Source of the DNA: Mailhella massiliensis
GTDB lineage: Bacteria; Desulfobacterota; Desulfovibrionia; Desulfovibrionales; Desulfovibrionaceae
NCBI RefSeq assembly: GCF_900155525.1
Contig: NZ_LT706952.1
Span: forward strand, 233,202 to 297,201
DNA: 64,000 nt
Direction: 5' to 3'
Below, one piece after another: positions 19,791 through 28,163 of the stretch; position 1 is the first letter of the stretch; every line of letters starts with the position of its first letter. A program made the translations under genes and the position numbers. The notes beneath the pieces were generated by a model. The model saw only the letters and a program-made list of their open reading frames with translations, had not been told where the DNA came from and did no database searches.

Positions 19791-21086
19791 TTACATGCCG
19801 AGCAGGCGCGGCAGGAACAGGGTGATGTCGGGGAAGAGCATGATGACGATGAGCGCGATGGTGGCGGCTCCGAGCATGGGCAGCACCGGCGGGGTGATTT
19901 CTTCCATGGTGAGGTTGCTTATCTTCGCGCCCACATACAGGTTCACGGCCACGGGGGGAGTCACCTGACCGAGGGCGAGGTTGATGGTCATCATCACGCC
20001 GAACCACACCGGGTCCCAGCCGAAGTGGGCCATGATGGGCAGCAGGAAGGGCAGCAGCACATAGTAGATGGAAATGGCGTCCAGCAGCATACCCGCGATG
20101 AAGAGAATGACGTTGATGAGCAGCAGCAGAATGGTGGGGTTGTCGGAAAGGGAAAGCAGCACGGCCGCGCCGCGTTCCACCAGCCCCACGGTGCTGGCCA
20201 CCCAGGCATACAGCCCGGCGCAGGTGACCACGAACATGATGACGGCCGTGGATTTCACCGATTCCACCAGCACTTCCACGAGAATGGAGAATTTGTTGAT
20301 GGTGCGGTAGATGAACACGCCCACGAAGAGCCCGTAGAAAATGGCCACGGCTGCGGCTTCGGTGGGGGTGAACACGCCGCCGTAAATGCCGCCCAGAATG
20401 ACCACGGGGGTCATCACGCCCCAGAAGGCCTCGCGCAGGGCCTTGGAAACGGGCATGGTGCGGGGGCTGCCGCGGTAGCCCTTCTTGCGGGAGGTGATGA
20501 GCACGGAAATCATGAGGAAGGCGGCCACCACCACGCCGGGAATGAAGCCTGCGGCAAAGAGCGCGGGCACGGACACGTCGGCAATGCCGCCGTACACGAT
20601 GAAGGCGATGCTCGGCGGAATGACGATGGCAAGGCCCGAGGTGACGGAAACGGTGGCCGCGGCAAAGGGCTTGTCGTAGCCGCTTTTCACCATGGCGGGA
20701 ATGAGGATGAGGCCGAGCGCCGCCACGGTGGCCGGGCCGGAGCCGGAAACCGCGCCCCAGAAGGTGGCCACGCCCACGGTGGCCACGGCGAGGCCGCCGG
20801 TCATGTTGCCCACGATGGTTTCCACCAGAAGAACGATGCGGGCGGCAATGCCTGCGCGTTCCATGATGAAGCCGGCGAGAATGAAGAAGGGAATGGCGAG
20901 CAGCGGCACCTTGGCCACGCCCGCGAAGAAGTTGTAGGAGAGCATGTCCACGCCCATATCCCACCACCAGCCCACGAGCAGGGCGGAAACGCCCAGGGAA
21001 ATGGCGATGGGCACGCGGAAGATGAGCGGGACGGCGAAGGAAATGAGAAGCCAGAATGCCGGGTCTTTGAAAAGTTCCATATCCAT
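19791..21086 (-). CDS. dctM: TRAP transporter large permease subunit, DctM family
   Basis: The 431-aa membrane protein has about 12 hydrophobic segments and classic DctM motifs: PLLAIPFFILAG near the N-terminus, FWGAVSGSGPATVAALG in the middle and MTINLALGQVTPPVAVNLYVG near the end. It is the sodium-coupled translocation subunit and works with the small permease encoded just upstream and the binding protein before it (gene order P-Q-M). The substrate is likely an organic acid, but the sequence does not say which. Confidence 0.95.
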   Translation of the reverse strand: MDMELFKDPAFWLLISFAVPLIFRVPIAISLGVSALLVGWWWDMGVDMLSYNFFAGVAKVPLLAIPFFILAGFIMERAGIAARIVLLVETIVGNMTGGLAVATVGVATFWGAVSGSGPATVAALGLILIPAMVKSGYDKPFAAATVSVTSGLAIVIPPSIAFIVYGGIADVSVPALFAAGFIPGVVVAAFLMISVLITSRKKGYRGSPRTMPVSKALREAFWGVMTPVVILGGIYGGVFTPTEAAAVAIFYGLFVGVFIYRTINKFSILVEVLVESVKSTAVIMFVVTCAGLYAWVASTVGLVERGAAVLLSLSDNPTILLLLINVILFIAGMLLDAISIYYVLLPFLLPIMAHFGWDPVWFGVMMTINLALGQVTPPVAVNLYVGAKISNLTMEEITPPVLPMLGAATIALIVIMLFPDITLFLPRLLGM

Positions 21087-21159
21087 GCGTAAACTCCGTT
21101 GGTGAGGCTTGTTTCAGGGGCTTTTCCGGGGCGCGCGGCCCCGCGTCGGCCGTAAGGGT

Positions 21160-21630
21160 CTAGTAGTTCCTGGCGCGGAAATCTTCCCAGACCTTCTGGA
21201 GAATGCGCACGATGATGAGGGCGGAAAAAAGCGGCGTGGCAATGGTGTAGAGCCATACCGGAATGGCCAGGGATTCGGAAACCACGTTGAGTTCGATCTC
21301 GTCCATCACTTCAATGGTTCCCTGCCAGCAGAGCGCGGCGAAGAAGGCGATGCAGCACACGACGCTGAACACATAAAGGAGCTTCCTCACGGGGCGGGGC
21401 ATGGCGTCGTACAGCAGGTTCATGCTGAAGTTGCCGCCTTCGCGGAAGGCGCGCGACGTGCCCAGAAGAACGCTCCATACAAAAAGGTTGACGGTCAGTT
21501 CTTCCGAAGAGGAAAAGGAAAAGTTGGTGCAGTAGCGCACGATCACGTTGATGAACGAGATGCACGCCATCACGGCCAGAAGCAAGGCTCCGAGCAGTTC
21601 CTCGAAGCGGGCGTTCAGAAAGCTCCACAT
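21160..21630 (-). CDS. dctQ: TRAP transporter small permease subunit, DctQ family
   Basis: The 156-aa protein has four hydrophobic segments and the DctQ features VIVRYCTNFSFSSSEELTVNLFVW and GTSRAFREGGNFSM, where the short Arg/Glu turn is typical. It forms the membrane complex with the large permease downstream. It is separated from the binding-protein gene by a strong hairpin, which probably sets the higher level of the binding protein. Confidence 0.93.
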   Translation of the reverse strand: MWSFLNARFEELLGALLLAVMACISFINVIVRYCTNFSFSSSEELTVNLFVWSVLLGTSRAFREGGNFSMNLLYDAMPRPVRKLLYVFSVVCCIAFFAALCWQGTIEVMDEIELNVVSESLAIPVWLYTIATPLFSALIIVRILQKVWEDFRARNY

Positions 21631-21654
21631 GATAAATCCCCGATGCTGAAAAGG

Positions 21655-21685
21655 CCGGGAGCGGCCTGGCTTGCGCCGCTCCCGG
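21655..21685 (-). terminator. Intercistronic hairpin between dctP and dctQ (partial terminator)
   Basis: A perfect 11-bp stem (CCGGGAGCGGC / GCCGCTCCCGG) with a 9-base loop is followed on the minus strand by only four T residues. This fits attenuation or mRNA 3'-end protection of the binding-protein transcript. Confidence 0.7.
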
Positions 21686-21696
21686 TCCGAACTGTT

Positions 21697-22770
21697 TTAC
21701 TGGGCGGCCTTCATGTCGGCCTCGGCGGCCTTCACGAGTTCTTCGCCGATTTCCTTGGTCCACTTGTCGCGCACGCTCTGGGTGGCGGCATAGAATTCAT
21801 CGACCTGCTGATCGGTGAACTTCACGACGGTCATGCCCTTTTCTTCCATGGTCTTGTAAGGATCGGTCACGGCGGGCACCTTGTTGATGCTCTTCAGGTA
21901 TTCCAGAGAGGAACCGTCGTCGAAGCCGAGGCGGGAAAGGGCCTTGCTGTACTTTTCCATTTCCTTCGCGCATTCCAGAATGATTTCCTGGTCTTCCTTG
22001 GAGAAGGACTTCCACACCTTGGCGTTGGAGGTGAGCAGCAGCGGGTCGATCATGTAGTGCCAGTCGGTGTGATACTTATGCCACGTCCAGATCTGCAGCG
22101 TGATGTTGATGCCGTTGGTGGGGTTTTCCTGGCCGTCCACGATGCCCTGCTGGAAGCCGGTCACGGCTTCGGACCAGTTGATGGCCTGGGGGTTGGCGCC
22201 GAGAGCGGTGAAGATGTCGGCAAAGATGGGGGTGCCGCACACGCGCAGCTTCATGCCCTTCATGTCGGAAGGCTTGTTGATGGGGCCCTTGCTGGTGGTG
22301 AGTTCACGGAAGCCGTTTTCGCCCCAGCCTATGAACTTCACGCCGGTCTTTTCCACGGCGTCCACGAGCATCTTGCCGGATTTGCCGGCTTCGATGGCGT
22401 CCATGGCCTTGTAGCGGTCGGGGTTGTTGGCCACGAAGAAGGGCAGAGCGGTGAGATTGAGTTCCTGCACCTGGGGAGACCAGTTGATGGTGGAAGCAAG
22501 CGCGAAGTCGATGGCGCCGCGGCGGACGAGCAGCAGTTCGGAAGTCTGCTTGCCGGCCATGAGCTGAGCGCCGGGGTACACCTTGATGTTGATGCGGCCG
22601 TTCGTGCGTTCCTTGACGAGCTCGGCGAAATAGGTGGCGGAAAGGCCCCAGCCGGAAGTGGCGGCGGGCACCACGCTCAGCTTGTATTCCTGCTTATAGG
22701 CGGCGAGCGCCGGAGCCGACAGGATTCCCACACAGGCGGCGGCCATGAGGGCGGTACGGAAAAGCTTCAT
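21697..22770 (-). CDS. dctP: TRAP transporter periplasmic substrate-binding protein, DctP family
   Basis: The 357-aa protein starts with a Sec signal peptide (KLFRTALMAAACVGILSAPALA) and has the DctP fold: GRINIKVYPGAQL, the conserved Arg in GMKLRVCGTPIF that pairs with a carboxylate, and QGIVDGQENPTNGI. It captures the substrate in the periplasm for the DctQM pair. A GAGGAGG ribosome site fits high expression. The upstream gene on the same strand is the broken AEC carrier, 102 bases away. Confidence 0.93.
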   Translation of the reverse strand: MKLFRTALMAAACVGILSAPALAAYKQEYKLSVVPAATSGWGLSATYFAELVKERTNGRINIKVYPGAQLMAGKQTSELLLVRRGAIDFALASTINWSPQVQELNLTALPFFVANNPDRYKAMDAIEAGKSGKMLVDAVEKTGVKFIGWGENGFRELTTSKGPINKPSDMKGMKLRVCGTPIFADIFTALGANPQAINWSEAVTGFQQGIVDGQENPTNGINITLQIWTWHKYHTDWHYMIDPLLLTSNAKVWKSFSKEDQEIILECAKEMEKYSKALSRLGFDDGSSLEYLKSINKVPAVTDPYKTMEEKGMTVVKFTDQQVDEFYAATQSVRDKWTKEIGEELVKAAEADMKAAQ

Positions 22771-22872
22771 AACTTCCTCCTCGGATATGTTCTTGGTGAC
22801 GCGAAGCCACGTTGCACCCCAAGTAAAGAGACCACTCCCGCCCCGGGTATGGGCGAGAGCGTGTTTGGCCGC

Positions 22873-23854
22873 CTACAGCAGCGGCAGAATGAGAATAATG
22901 ATGGGCAGCACCACGACAAGTTCCAGCGTGGTGAACACCCAGCAGGCATTGGCCAGGTCCAGGTCCAGGTCGAACAGGGACGGGGGAATGAGCGCGTTCA
23001 TGGCCACGGGCATGGCGGAAAGAATGGCGACCACCTTGAGGGGCATGCCGTCTTCCATGCCGCCCAGCCCCGCAAGCATGGCCAGCGAGGTGATGAGCAC
23101 CGGAACGAGCACGAATTTGATGAGGGAAACGGCCGCCGATTCCTTCGCATGGCAGGCCATGCGCGAAAGGCGCAGCCCCATGCCTATGGACAGCAGAAAG
23201 CACACCGTGCCCGCAAGCATGGCGGCGGAGGAAAGGACGCCGAAGGCGGCCGGGCGGGATACCCCGGCGAGATTGAGCGCAAGCCCCAGCGCCAGCGCGG
23301 CGACGATGGCCGCGAGCACCGGGTGCCGCGAGCACCGGGTCGAGGCGGAAGCGGCGCGCGGAGCCTTCGCGGGGCTTTTCGCCGAAACGCCGCGCTACGG
23401 GAAGCGCCACGGAAAAGTAGAACATTTCCTCGCACAGACGGTAGAGCGAGGCTATGGCGATGGCCTGTTCCCCGAAGTACATGACGGCCACGAGCGTGCC
23501 CACGGCGCCTATGTTGGTAAAGGTGCCGCAGCAGTAGAGGCTGCCCGTTTTGGCGGGGGAAAGGCGCATGAGGCGCGCAAAGAAAAGAGCGAACGCGCCG
23601 CCCGCCGTCCACGCGGCAAGGCCGAGAACGGGCAGGGAGAGCAGGCGCGGGTCGGGCGAGGGCAGGCCCCAGAGCGAAAGCATGGCCGAAACCGGGATAA
23701 GCCCGAACATGGCCGCTTTCTGAATGATGAGGCGAAGACGAAGAAGCGCCGTTTCGGAAAGGGGGGCGCGGCCCGAACTCACCCATTGCCGGATTCCGTA
23801 TCCGGCAAGAAGGCTGACGAAGATGATGGTCAGGGTGAGCAGTAGCCGATCCAT
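22873..23854 (-). pseudogene. AEC-family (auxin efflux carrier-like) transporter, frameshifted by a 16-bp tandem duplication
   Basis: The N-terminal half (from ATG 23854; LTLTIIFVSLLAGYGIRQWV, then GTFTNIGAVGTLVAVMYFGE) and the C-terminal half (AAIVAALALGLALNLAG, then ILSAMPVAMNALIP) are in different frames. They are separated exactly by two adjacent copies of GCCGCGAGCACCGGGT at 23309-23324 and 23325-23340. Removing one copy restores one uninterrupted frame of ~321 codons with the usual ten helices. It would be an organic-acid or amino-acid carrier. The lesion is either a very recent mutation or an assembly error, since the rest is intact. Confidence 0.85.
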
Positions 23855-24057
23855 GGCGCGCTGAGGGGGCAAAAAGTTACCGCCCGGCTTCTGGCCCTGT
23901 ACCGCACAAGGAGAGAGAAAAAACCGGCGGACATCCCGCCCCGGGAACCTTCGGAGCGCATGCGCCCGGAAGATGCGGCCGACATGCCCGCCCGGAAGGA
24001 ACAGGCGCTGCCGGAAGCCGTTTCCTCCCTTGCGGGACAAGGATACGGCCTGGGTAG

Positions 24058-24098
24058 GACAATTTTTTCCAGACTAATAAGTTTTCAAAAATTGTCAA
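24058..24098. promoter_or_regulatory. AT-rich inverted repeat upstream of the AEC carrier
   Basis: GACAATTTTT and AAAAATTGTC form perfect arms 10 bases long, 18-20 bases apart, in the middle of an AT-rich patch (24055-24160). It is a possible operator between the AEC gene and the chaperone gene. Confidence 0.4.
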
Positions 24099-24398
24099 AC
24101 ACTGTTGCTGTTTTTTTTGAACAACGCCGAACAAGCGGAATAAATGATGAGTTTTTTAACAAAGTTACATGCCGTTGCGGAGAAAATGCCTTCTGGCAAA
24201 AATGTGTCGGGCCCTTTTGCGTTGCGCGCCGGAGCGCCGGGCCGGGCACAAGGCCGCTGCAACTGCCGCAGGCGTCGGGTGCAAAGGGAATTGCGGAACT
24301 GACCTTCGGCTCTGCGGCGGGGCTTTTTTCGTGCCGCCCCGCAGGGGGCGAGGCCCCTGCCTTGCGTTTCCCCCTTCTCCGCCGGGGTCCGGCCTTCC

Positions 24399-24427
24399 TT
24401 GAGAACGGCCTTTTCTCACGCTATCAT
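24399..24427 (+). promoter_or_regulatory. Sigma-70-type promoter of the CesT chaperone gene
   Basis: TTGAGA (24399-24404) and TATCAT (24422-24427) are 17 bases apart and lie ~100 bases before the start. Confidence 0.6.
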
Positions 24428-24527
24428 TTCTGTGGGAAAGATGATGCGCGATTTTACGGCATGTTTTTTGCATCATCCATTCATGATGGTTCCGGCATGA
24501 CCACATGGTGGGCAGAGAGGAGTATCC

Positions 24528-24989
24528 ATGCACAGAATACTTGACGAACTGACAACGGAGTATGCATCCGCCGCCGGCTGCGCCTGCGAAAGGAAGGAAG
24601 AGGAGTCCCATGTTGTTCTTCTGGTGGAAGGCGTGCGCGTGCATGTCGGGTTCCTGGAATCTTCCGGCATGATGCTGTTTCACACGGCCGTGGCCACGCT
24701 TCCTCCGAAGGGAGAGGGGAGGGAGGAGCTCTTCATGAAGCTCCTCGGCGCGGACAATCTTTTCAGCGGGACCAGGGGCTTCACTTTGGGGGTGGACGAG
24801 GCTCGGCAGCTCGTCACGCTTCAGCTTGCCTGGGATGCCTTTCATCTGGATGGGAAAAGCTTTGCGCGCATAGTGAACAATCTGCTTTCCGTGGCTGTGG
24901 AATGGATGATCCGTCTGGAGGAATGGCGGCCCTCTCCGCCCGAAGGGGGAGAGGAAAGATCGTTCATGATGAACTTTCTGAAAGTCTGA
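24528..24989 (+). CDS. CesT/SycE-type type III secretion chaperone
   Basis: The 153-aa acidic protein fits the class I secretion chaperone fold. It has an N-terminal helix (RILDELTTEYAS), beta strands (HVVLLVEGVRVHVGFLE), and the typical central part LLGADNLFSGTRGFTLGVDEARQLVTLQ. A long C-terminal helix ends SFARIVNNLLSVAVEWMIRLEEW. Such proteins dimerise and hold one effector unfolded for injection. The next gene starts 10 bases after its stop, which marks that gene product as the client. A GAGAGGAG site supports the start. The fold call is good by eye, but the family is very divergent in sequence. Confidence 0.75.
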   Translation: MHRILDELTTEYASAAGCACERKEEESHVVLLVEGVRVHVGFLESSGMMLFHTAVATLPPKGEGREELFMKLLGADNLFSGTRGFTLGVDEARQLVTLQLAWDAFHLDGKSFARIVNNLLSVAVEWMIRLEEWRPSPPEGGEERSFMMNFLKV

Positions 24990-24999
24990 AACAAGGGGG

Positions 25000-25297
25000 A
25001 TGATGATGCATATCGAATCGCTGGATCAGATGCGGCGGCACCTTGAGGCCGGAGGTTTTCTGACACTGGACGGGCAGGGCCGCCTGGAAACGCAGGGCGC
25101 CGTCGCCCGCTTTTTTCAGAAGATAGGCGACGCATTTCGTTCTCTTTCCGCCTCGGGGCGTGCGGCCATGGCGGAACGCGACGCGGCCGTGAGCAGGGCC
25201 GTGGATGAGATGATCCGGCGCGACGCCCTCGTCAACCCCGGCCGCATGGAGATTCCCCGGCCTGCGGGCCGTGCGGCCGCCGTGGTCAGGTCGGGGA
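25000..25297 (+). CDS. N-terminal part of a candidate secreted effector (broken by adapter sequence)
   Basis: It begins at one of three adjacent ATGs (25000, 25003, 25006) after an AAGGGGG site, directly downstream of the CesT chaperone. About 99 residues are readable (HIESLDQMRRHLEAGGFLTL, then VARFFQKIGDAFRSLSASGR), with an amphipathic, Ala-rich character like the secretion and chaperone-binding zone of effectors. At 25298 the frame runs into a Tn5 mosaic-end dimer and then meets a stop at 25404. It very likely belongs with the C-terminal fragment at 25337-26545, but this is not provable from the sequence because such chimeras can join distant DNA. Confidence 0.65.
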
Positions 25298-25335
25298 CTG
25301 TCTCGTATACACATCAAGATGTGTATATGATACAG
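25298..25335. other. Tn5/Nextera mosaic-end dimer (library artefact)
   Basis: The 38 bases match two 19-base Tn5 mosaic ends head to head at 34 of 38 positions; the mosaic end is CTGTCTCTTATACACATCT. The translated forms VSYTHQDVY and (minus strand) VSYTHLDVYTRQ are versions of a widely seen contaminant peptide. It is not a native sequence. Excising just these 38 bases does not restore the effector frame, so bases are also missing or extra at the join. Confidence 0.95.
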
Positions 25336-25336
25336 C

Positions 25337-26545
25337 CTCCAGGTCATGGAAGAGGTGCGGGCCATGGCCGCCGAGGAGCTGGAAGGTCTCTGCCCGCAAC
25401 TTGACGGGAAGGAGCGCGCCCTGTGCGAGGAGCGCGTTTTTGAACGCATGCACGGCTTTCTGTACGATGCGGATCTTTCGGGCGGTATCGACATGGAGGT
25501 ATTGCGCGGGATGGTGTCGGATGTGGCGAAGAACGTGGTGAAGGATGGGGTACGCCCCCTTTCCTCCGGAAATTCTTCCGACAAGAAGGCCCCTGTCGAA
25601 ACAGGTTCCTCCGTCTCGTCTCCTGTTTCCGGCGAATCTTCTCCCGATCCTGCCCCGGATGCCGCCGCGCCGTCTTCCTCCCTGGTGCAGGCGGAATATG
25701 TTGAGACGGAGCTCTACGACATGACGACGAGGTATCTGGGCTGGAACTTCCCACGGCTCAGCGAGGAGGAACGCTTTCAGGTGGCGCTCGCCGTGAATCA
25801 GGACATGGCGGAGAATACGCTTCCCTCCCTGCGCGGGGAGGATGGAACCGTGCCGCGCAAGATGCTGCAGCAGTCTGCGGCGGATACGGCGGAGCGTCTT
25901 GTGGCGCGTCTCATGCCCGACCGGCTCGCAACGGGCCTTCACCCTGCACCTCAGGGCAGGACGCGCGACGTGACCGACCTGTCTTCCGGCAACATCGCCC
26001 CGGAGGCCATACTCAGGCAGGGGAAAAACACCTGCTTTATGCTCAGTGTCGTCAACAGCCTCATGACCACGGAACAGGGGCGGGGCATGCTGCGGCGGAA
26101 CATGACTTCCGACGGACTTCTGCGCCTGCCCGGAGAGAACGTATGGGACGGCACGATACAGCATGAACAGCTCAGCAGACTGGAACACTCCATGGGCGCA
26201 GCCTACAAGGGGCACGACGCCCTGTGGAACTACGGCTCCATGGGCCTTGCGGGCAATTTTGCGGAGCTTTTCGGCATGGTCGCCGTGCCTTACCGCATGC
26301 AGGGCGGGGAAGAGAAGTATCAGGAGCGTCTTTCAGGCGGCGGCGACGACATCGCTATCATCTCGCGGCATCTGAACAACGGGCGGATGGTGATTCTTTT
26401 CGAGAACGGGCATTACATGACCGTGGTGGGCACGGAAGAGGGCGGCCTCATTCTCCGCAATTCCCTTACCGGGAAGCAGGAGCGCCGGTCTATGGGCAGT
26501 CTTGCCGATTCCCTCATCGACGTGTTTGCCTATCCTCAAGAGTAG
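25337..26545 (+). CDS. C-terminal part of candidate effector with papain/calpain-like cysteine protease domain
   Basis: Reading continues in a different frame from the N-terminal piece (first ATG 25346). After a Ser/Pro-rich linker (~70-115 from that ATG) comes a domain with a plausible Cys-His-Asn triad. Cys230 is in RQGKNTCFMLSVVNSLM, in the style of the calpain Q-G-x-x-x-C motif. His356 is in NGHYMTVVG, and Asn372 is in ILRNSLTG. Together with the chaperone gene upstream this suggests an effector protease or deamidase. An enzyme of bacterial rather than host targets is possible. A strong 11-bp GC hairpin follows at 26561-26588. Confidence 0.65.
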   Translation, partial: LQVMEEVRAMAAEELEGLCPQLDGKERALCEERVFERMHGFLYDADLSGGIDMEVLRGMVSDVAKNVVKDGVRPLSSGNSSDKKAPVETGSSVSSPVSGESSPDPAPDAAAPSSSLVQAEYVETELYDMTTRYLGWNFPRLSEEERFQVALAVNQDMAENTLPSLRGEDGTVPRKMLQQSAADTAERLVARLMPDRLATGLHPAPQGRTRDVTDLSSGNIAPEAILRQGKNTCFMLSVVNSLMTTEQGRGMLRRNMTSDGLLRLPGENVWDGTIQHEQLSRLEHSMGAAYKGHDALWNYGSMGLAGNFAELFGMVAVPYRMQGGEEKYQERLSGGGDDIAIISRHLNNGRMVILFENGHYMTVVGTEEGGLILRNSLTGKQERRSMGSLADSLIDVFAYPQE

Positions 26546-26560
26546 CCTTTAAGGCGAAAG

Positions 26561-26588
26561 GGCGGCGGGAGAATGTCCTCCCGCCGCC
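26561..26588. terminator. GC-rich hairpin between convergent genes
   Basis: GGCGGCGGGAG and CTCCCGCCGCC form a perfect 11-bp stem with a 6-base loop between the effector and the anion permease. There is no T run, so termination is not certain. Confidence 0.5.
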
Positions 26589-26635
26589 ATCCGTCCGCAC
26601 CTGCCGGATCGTTGCAGGGCAGGGGAGTGCAGGGG

Positions 26636-28009
26636 CTAAATGAAACCTATGATTTTCCAGTAGGGGAGCTGGATGAGCAGGATGCAGGCCAGGTGGAAGG
26701 GCAGCTTGATGAAGGTTTTCATGCTTATCATGCCGAAGCTGAAGATCACCAGATAGAACATGTGCTCATGGGGAAGGAAGATGGCGTCGCCTCCCATGAC
26801 GGACAGGAAAACGATGCTGTGGGGGTTGATGCCTATCTGCTGGAACAGCATCATGAAGGTTTCGCCGAAGGCGGAATAGATGGCGATGGGGGTGAGGATG
26901 ACGTTCAGCCCGGCGATGATGCTCCAGAGCGCGGCCACGGCGGGCCAGGTGCCGAGTTCCCGGAACACGGGCAGCAGGGAGGAACTGAGCGCGCCGGAAA
27001 TGCCGAGGGAATTGGCGATGGCCCCCATGGACATGCAGGAGCTGATGAGCACGATCATGGCATAGGGCACTTTATGCACCTCCTCTTCGCCCGCCAGCCG
27101 TATTCCGGGGAAGAACAGGACGACGGAAATCAGCAGGAAGGGAATGAAGATATCCATGCCCGTCCATGTGGAGCTGACGAGCAGAATGACGAAGGCCGCC
27201 ATGAGCAGGGCCATCTTTTTTTCCGCCCGGCTCCACGGGCCGAGGCTTTCGTAGTCCCTGCGGATGGAGTCGAGGTTCACCGGCCGGCTTTTGGGCACGA
27301 AGAATCTGATGACCACCGCAAGATAGAGGGCGCTGTACAGCGCCATGGGCCAGCAGTAGATGATGTTGTCCAGCCAGCGTATCTGCGCGGAGGGATCGAC
27401 GCGCATGAGCGCCGGGCCGAGCACGCTCATGGGGCTTGGGTAATACTGCCACTGTTCGGAGGAAATGGTACCGAGGGCAACGGCCATGAAGAGTCCGGCG
27501 GAGCGGAGGTCGAACTTTTCAAAACCGAGAGCCTTGCAGATGCCCACGGCAATGATGATCATGATCATGTGGGCGTTGCAGGACGTCATCAGCGAGGCTA
27601 TCCAGCCTACGATGAGAATGGCGAAGCACAGCTTTGCGTAGCTGCCGCCGGTTTTCATCACGGCAAAATAGGCCATACGGCGTATGAGTCCGCAGCGTTC
27701 CAGCGCGGCGGAAATGATGAACGCCGAGAAGATGATGCCCGGCAGCGAATTGGTCCAGCCCGACATGGCGGCCTGCCAGTCGGCCACGCCGGATATCACA
27801 TAGGCGGCGGGCATGAGAAAGGCGGGAACGTAGATGTTGACGAGGCCGAAGCATACAAGCCCGATGCAGAAAACGGAAATGGCCAGAAACATGGCCGTTT
27901 TCGGGGTATAGAATTCTCCGTTGGGAATGGAGAGAAGCAGAATGCAGGCGACGATGAGCAGCCCCCACTGCATGAGCTGCGTTTTTGTCATGGCGTTGTC
28001 GTTATCCAT
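26636..28009 (-). CDS. DASS/ArsB-type anion permease
   Basis: The 457-aa protein has roughly 12 hydrophobic segments. It resembles the ion-transporter superfamily that includes SLC13/DASS carboxylate-sodium symporters: SGWTNSLPGIIFSAFIISAALER and SLMTSCNAHMIMIIIAVGICKALGF in the first half, and VILTPIAIYSAFGETFMM in the second. It lies 154 bases after the amidohydrolase gene on the same strand, so it probably imports that enzyme's substrate or exports its product. The substrate is unknown. A GAGGAG ribosome site supports the start. Confidence 0.8.
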   Translation of the reverse strand: MDNDNAMTKTQLMQWGLLIVACILLLSIPNGEFYTPKTAMFLAISVFCIGLVCFGLVNIYVPAFLMPAAYVISGVADWQAAMSGWTNSLPGIIFSAFIISAALERCGLIRRMAYFAVMKTGGSYAKLCFAILIVGWIASLMTSCNAHMIMIIIAVGICKALGFEKFDLRSAGLFMAVALGTISSEQWQYYPSPMSVLGPALMRVDPSAQIRWLDNIIYCWPMALYSALYLAVVIRFFVPKSRPVNLDSIRRDYESLGPWSRAEKKMALLMAAFVILLVSSTWTGMDIFIPFLLISVVLFFPGIRLAGEEEVHKVPYAMIVLISSCMSMGAIANSLGISGALSSSLLPVFRELGTWPAVAALWSIIAGLNVILTPIAIYSAFGETFMMLFQQIGINPHSIVFLSVMGGDAIFLPHEHMFYLVIFSFGMISMKTFIKLPFHLACILLIQLPYWKIIGFI

Positions 28010-28104
28010 GGTACTCCTCGAATGCCCGGCGGAGCGGAGTGTTGCCGGGCTGTTGGTTCAGGCGAAGGGAGAAACGTCGGCTTTTTCCATAGAAGGCGGG
28101 CGGG

Positions 28105-28155
28105 CGCTTTCCGCCGGTTTCCCGCAGGGCACGGCCCTGCCTCCGGCGGAAAGCG
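28105..28155 (-). promoter_or_regulatory. Large two-tier intercistronic hairpin
   Basis: An outer perfect 13-bp stem (CGCTTTCCGCCGG at 28105-28117 with its complement at 28143-28155) encloses an inner perfect 7-bp stem (GCAGGGC / GCCCTGC, 28124-28140). It lies between the amidohydrolase and permease genes, without a T run, and probably stabilises or attenuates the transcript. Confidence 0.6.
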
Positions 28156-28163
28156 GCGCGTGT

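Noticed and set aside
21109..23484. 791-aa open frame on the plus strand
   Set aside because: It is the antisense of the TRAP transporter genes and the AEC carrier.
25298..25335. Native palindromic terminator or operator
   Set aside because: The near-perfect match to a Tn5 mosaic-end dimer and the simultaneous frame break point to a library artefact.
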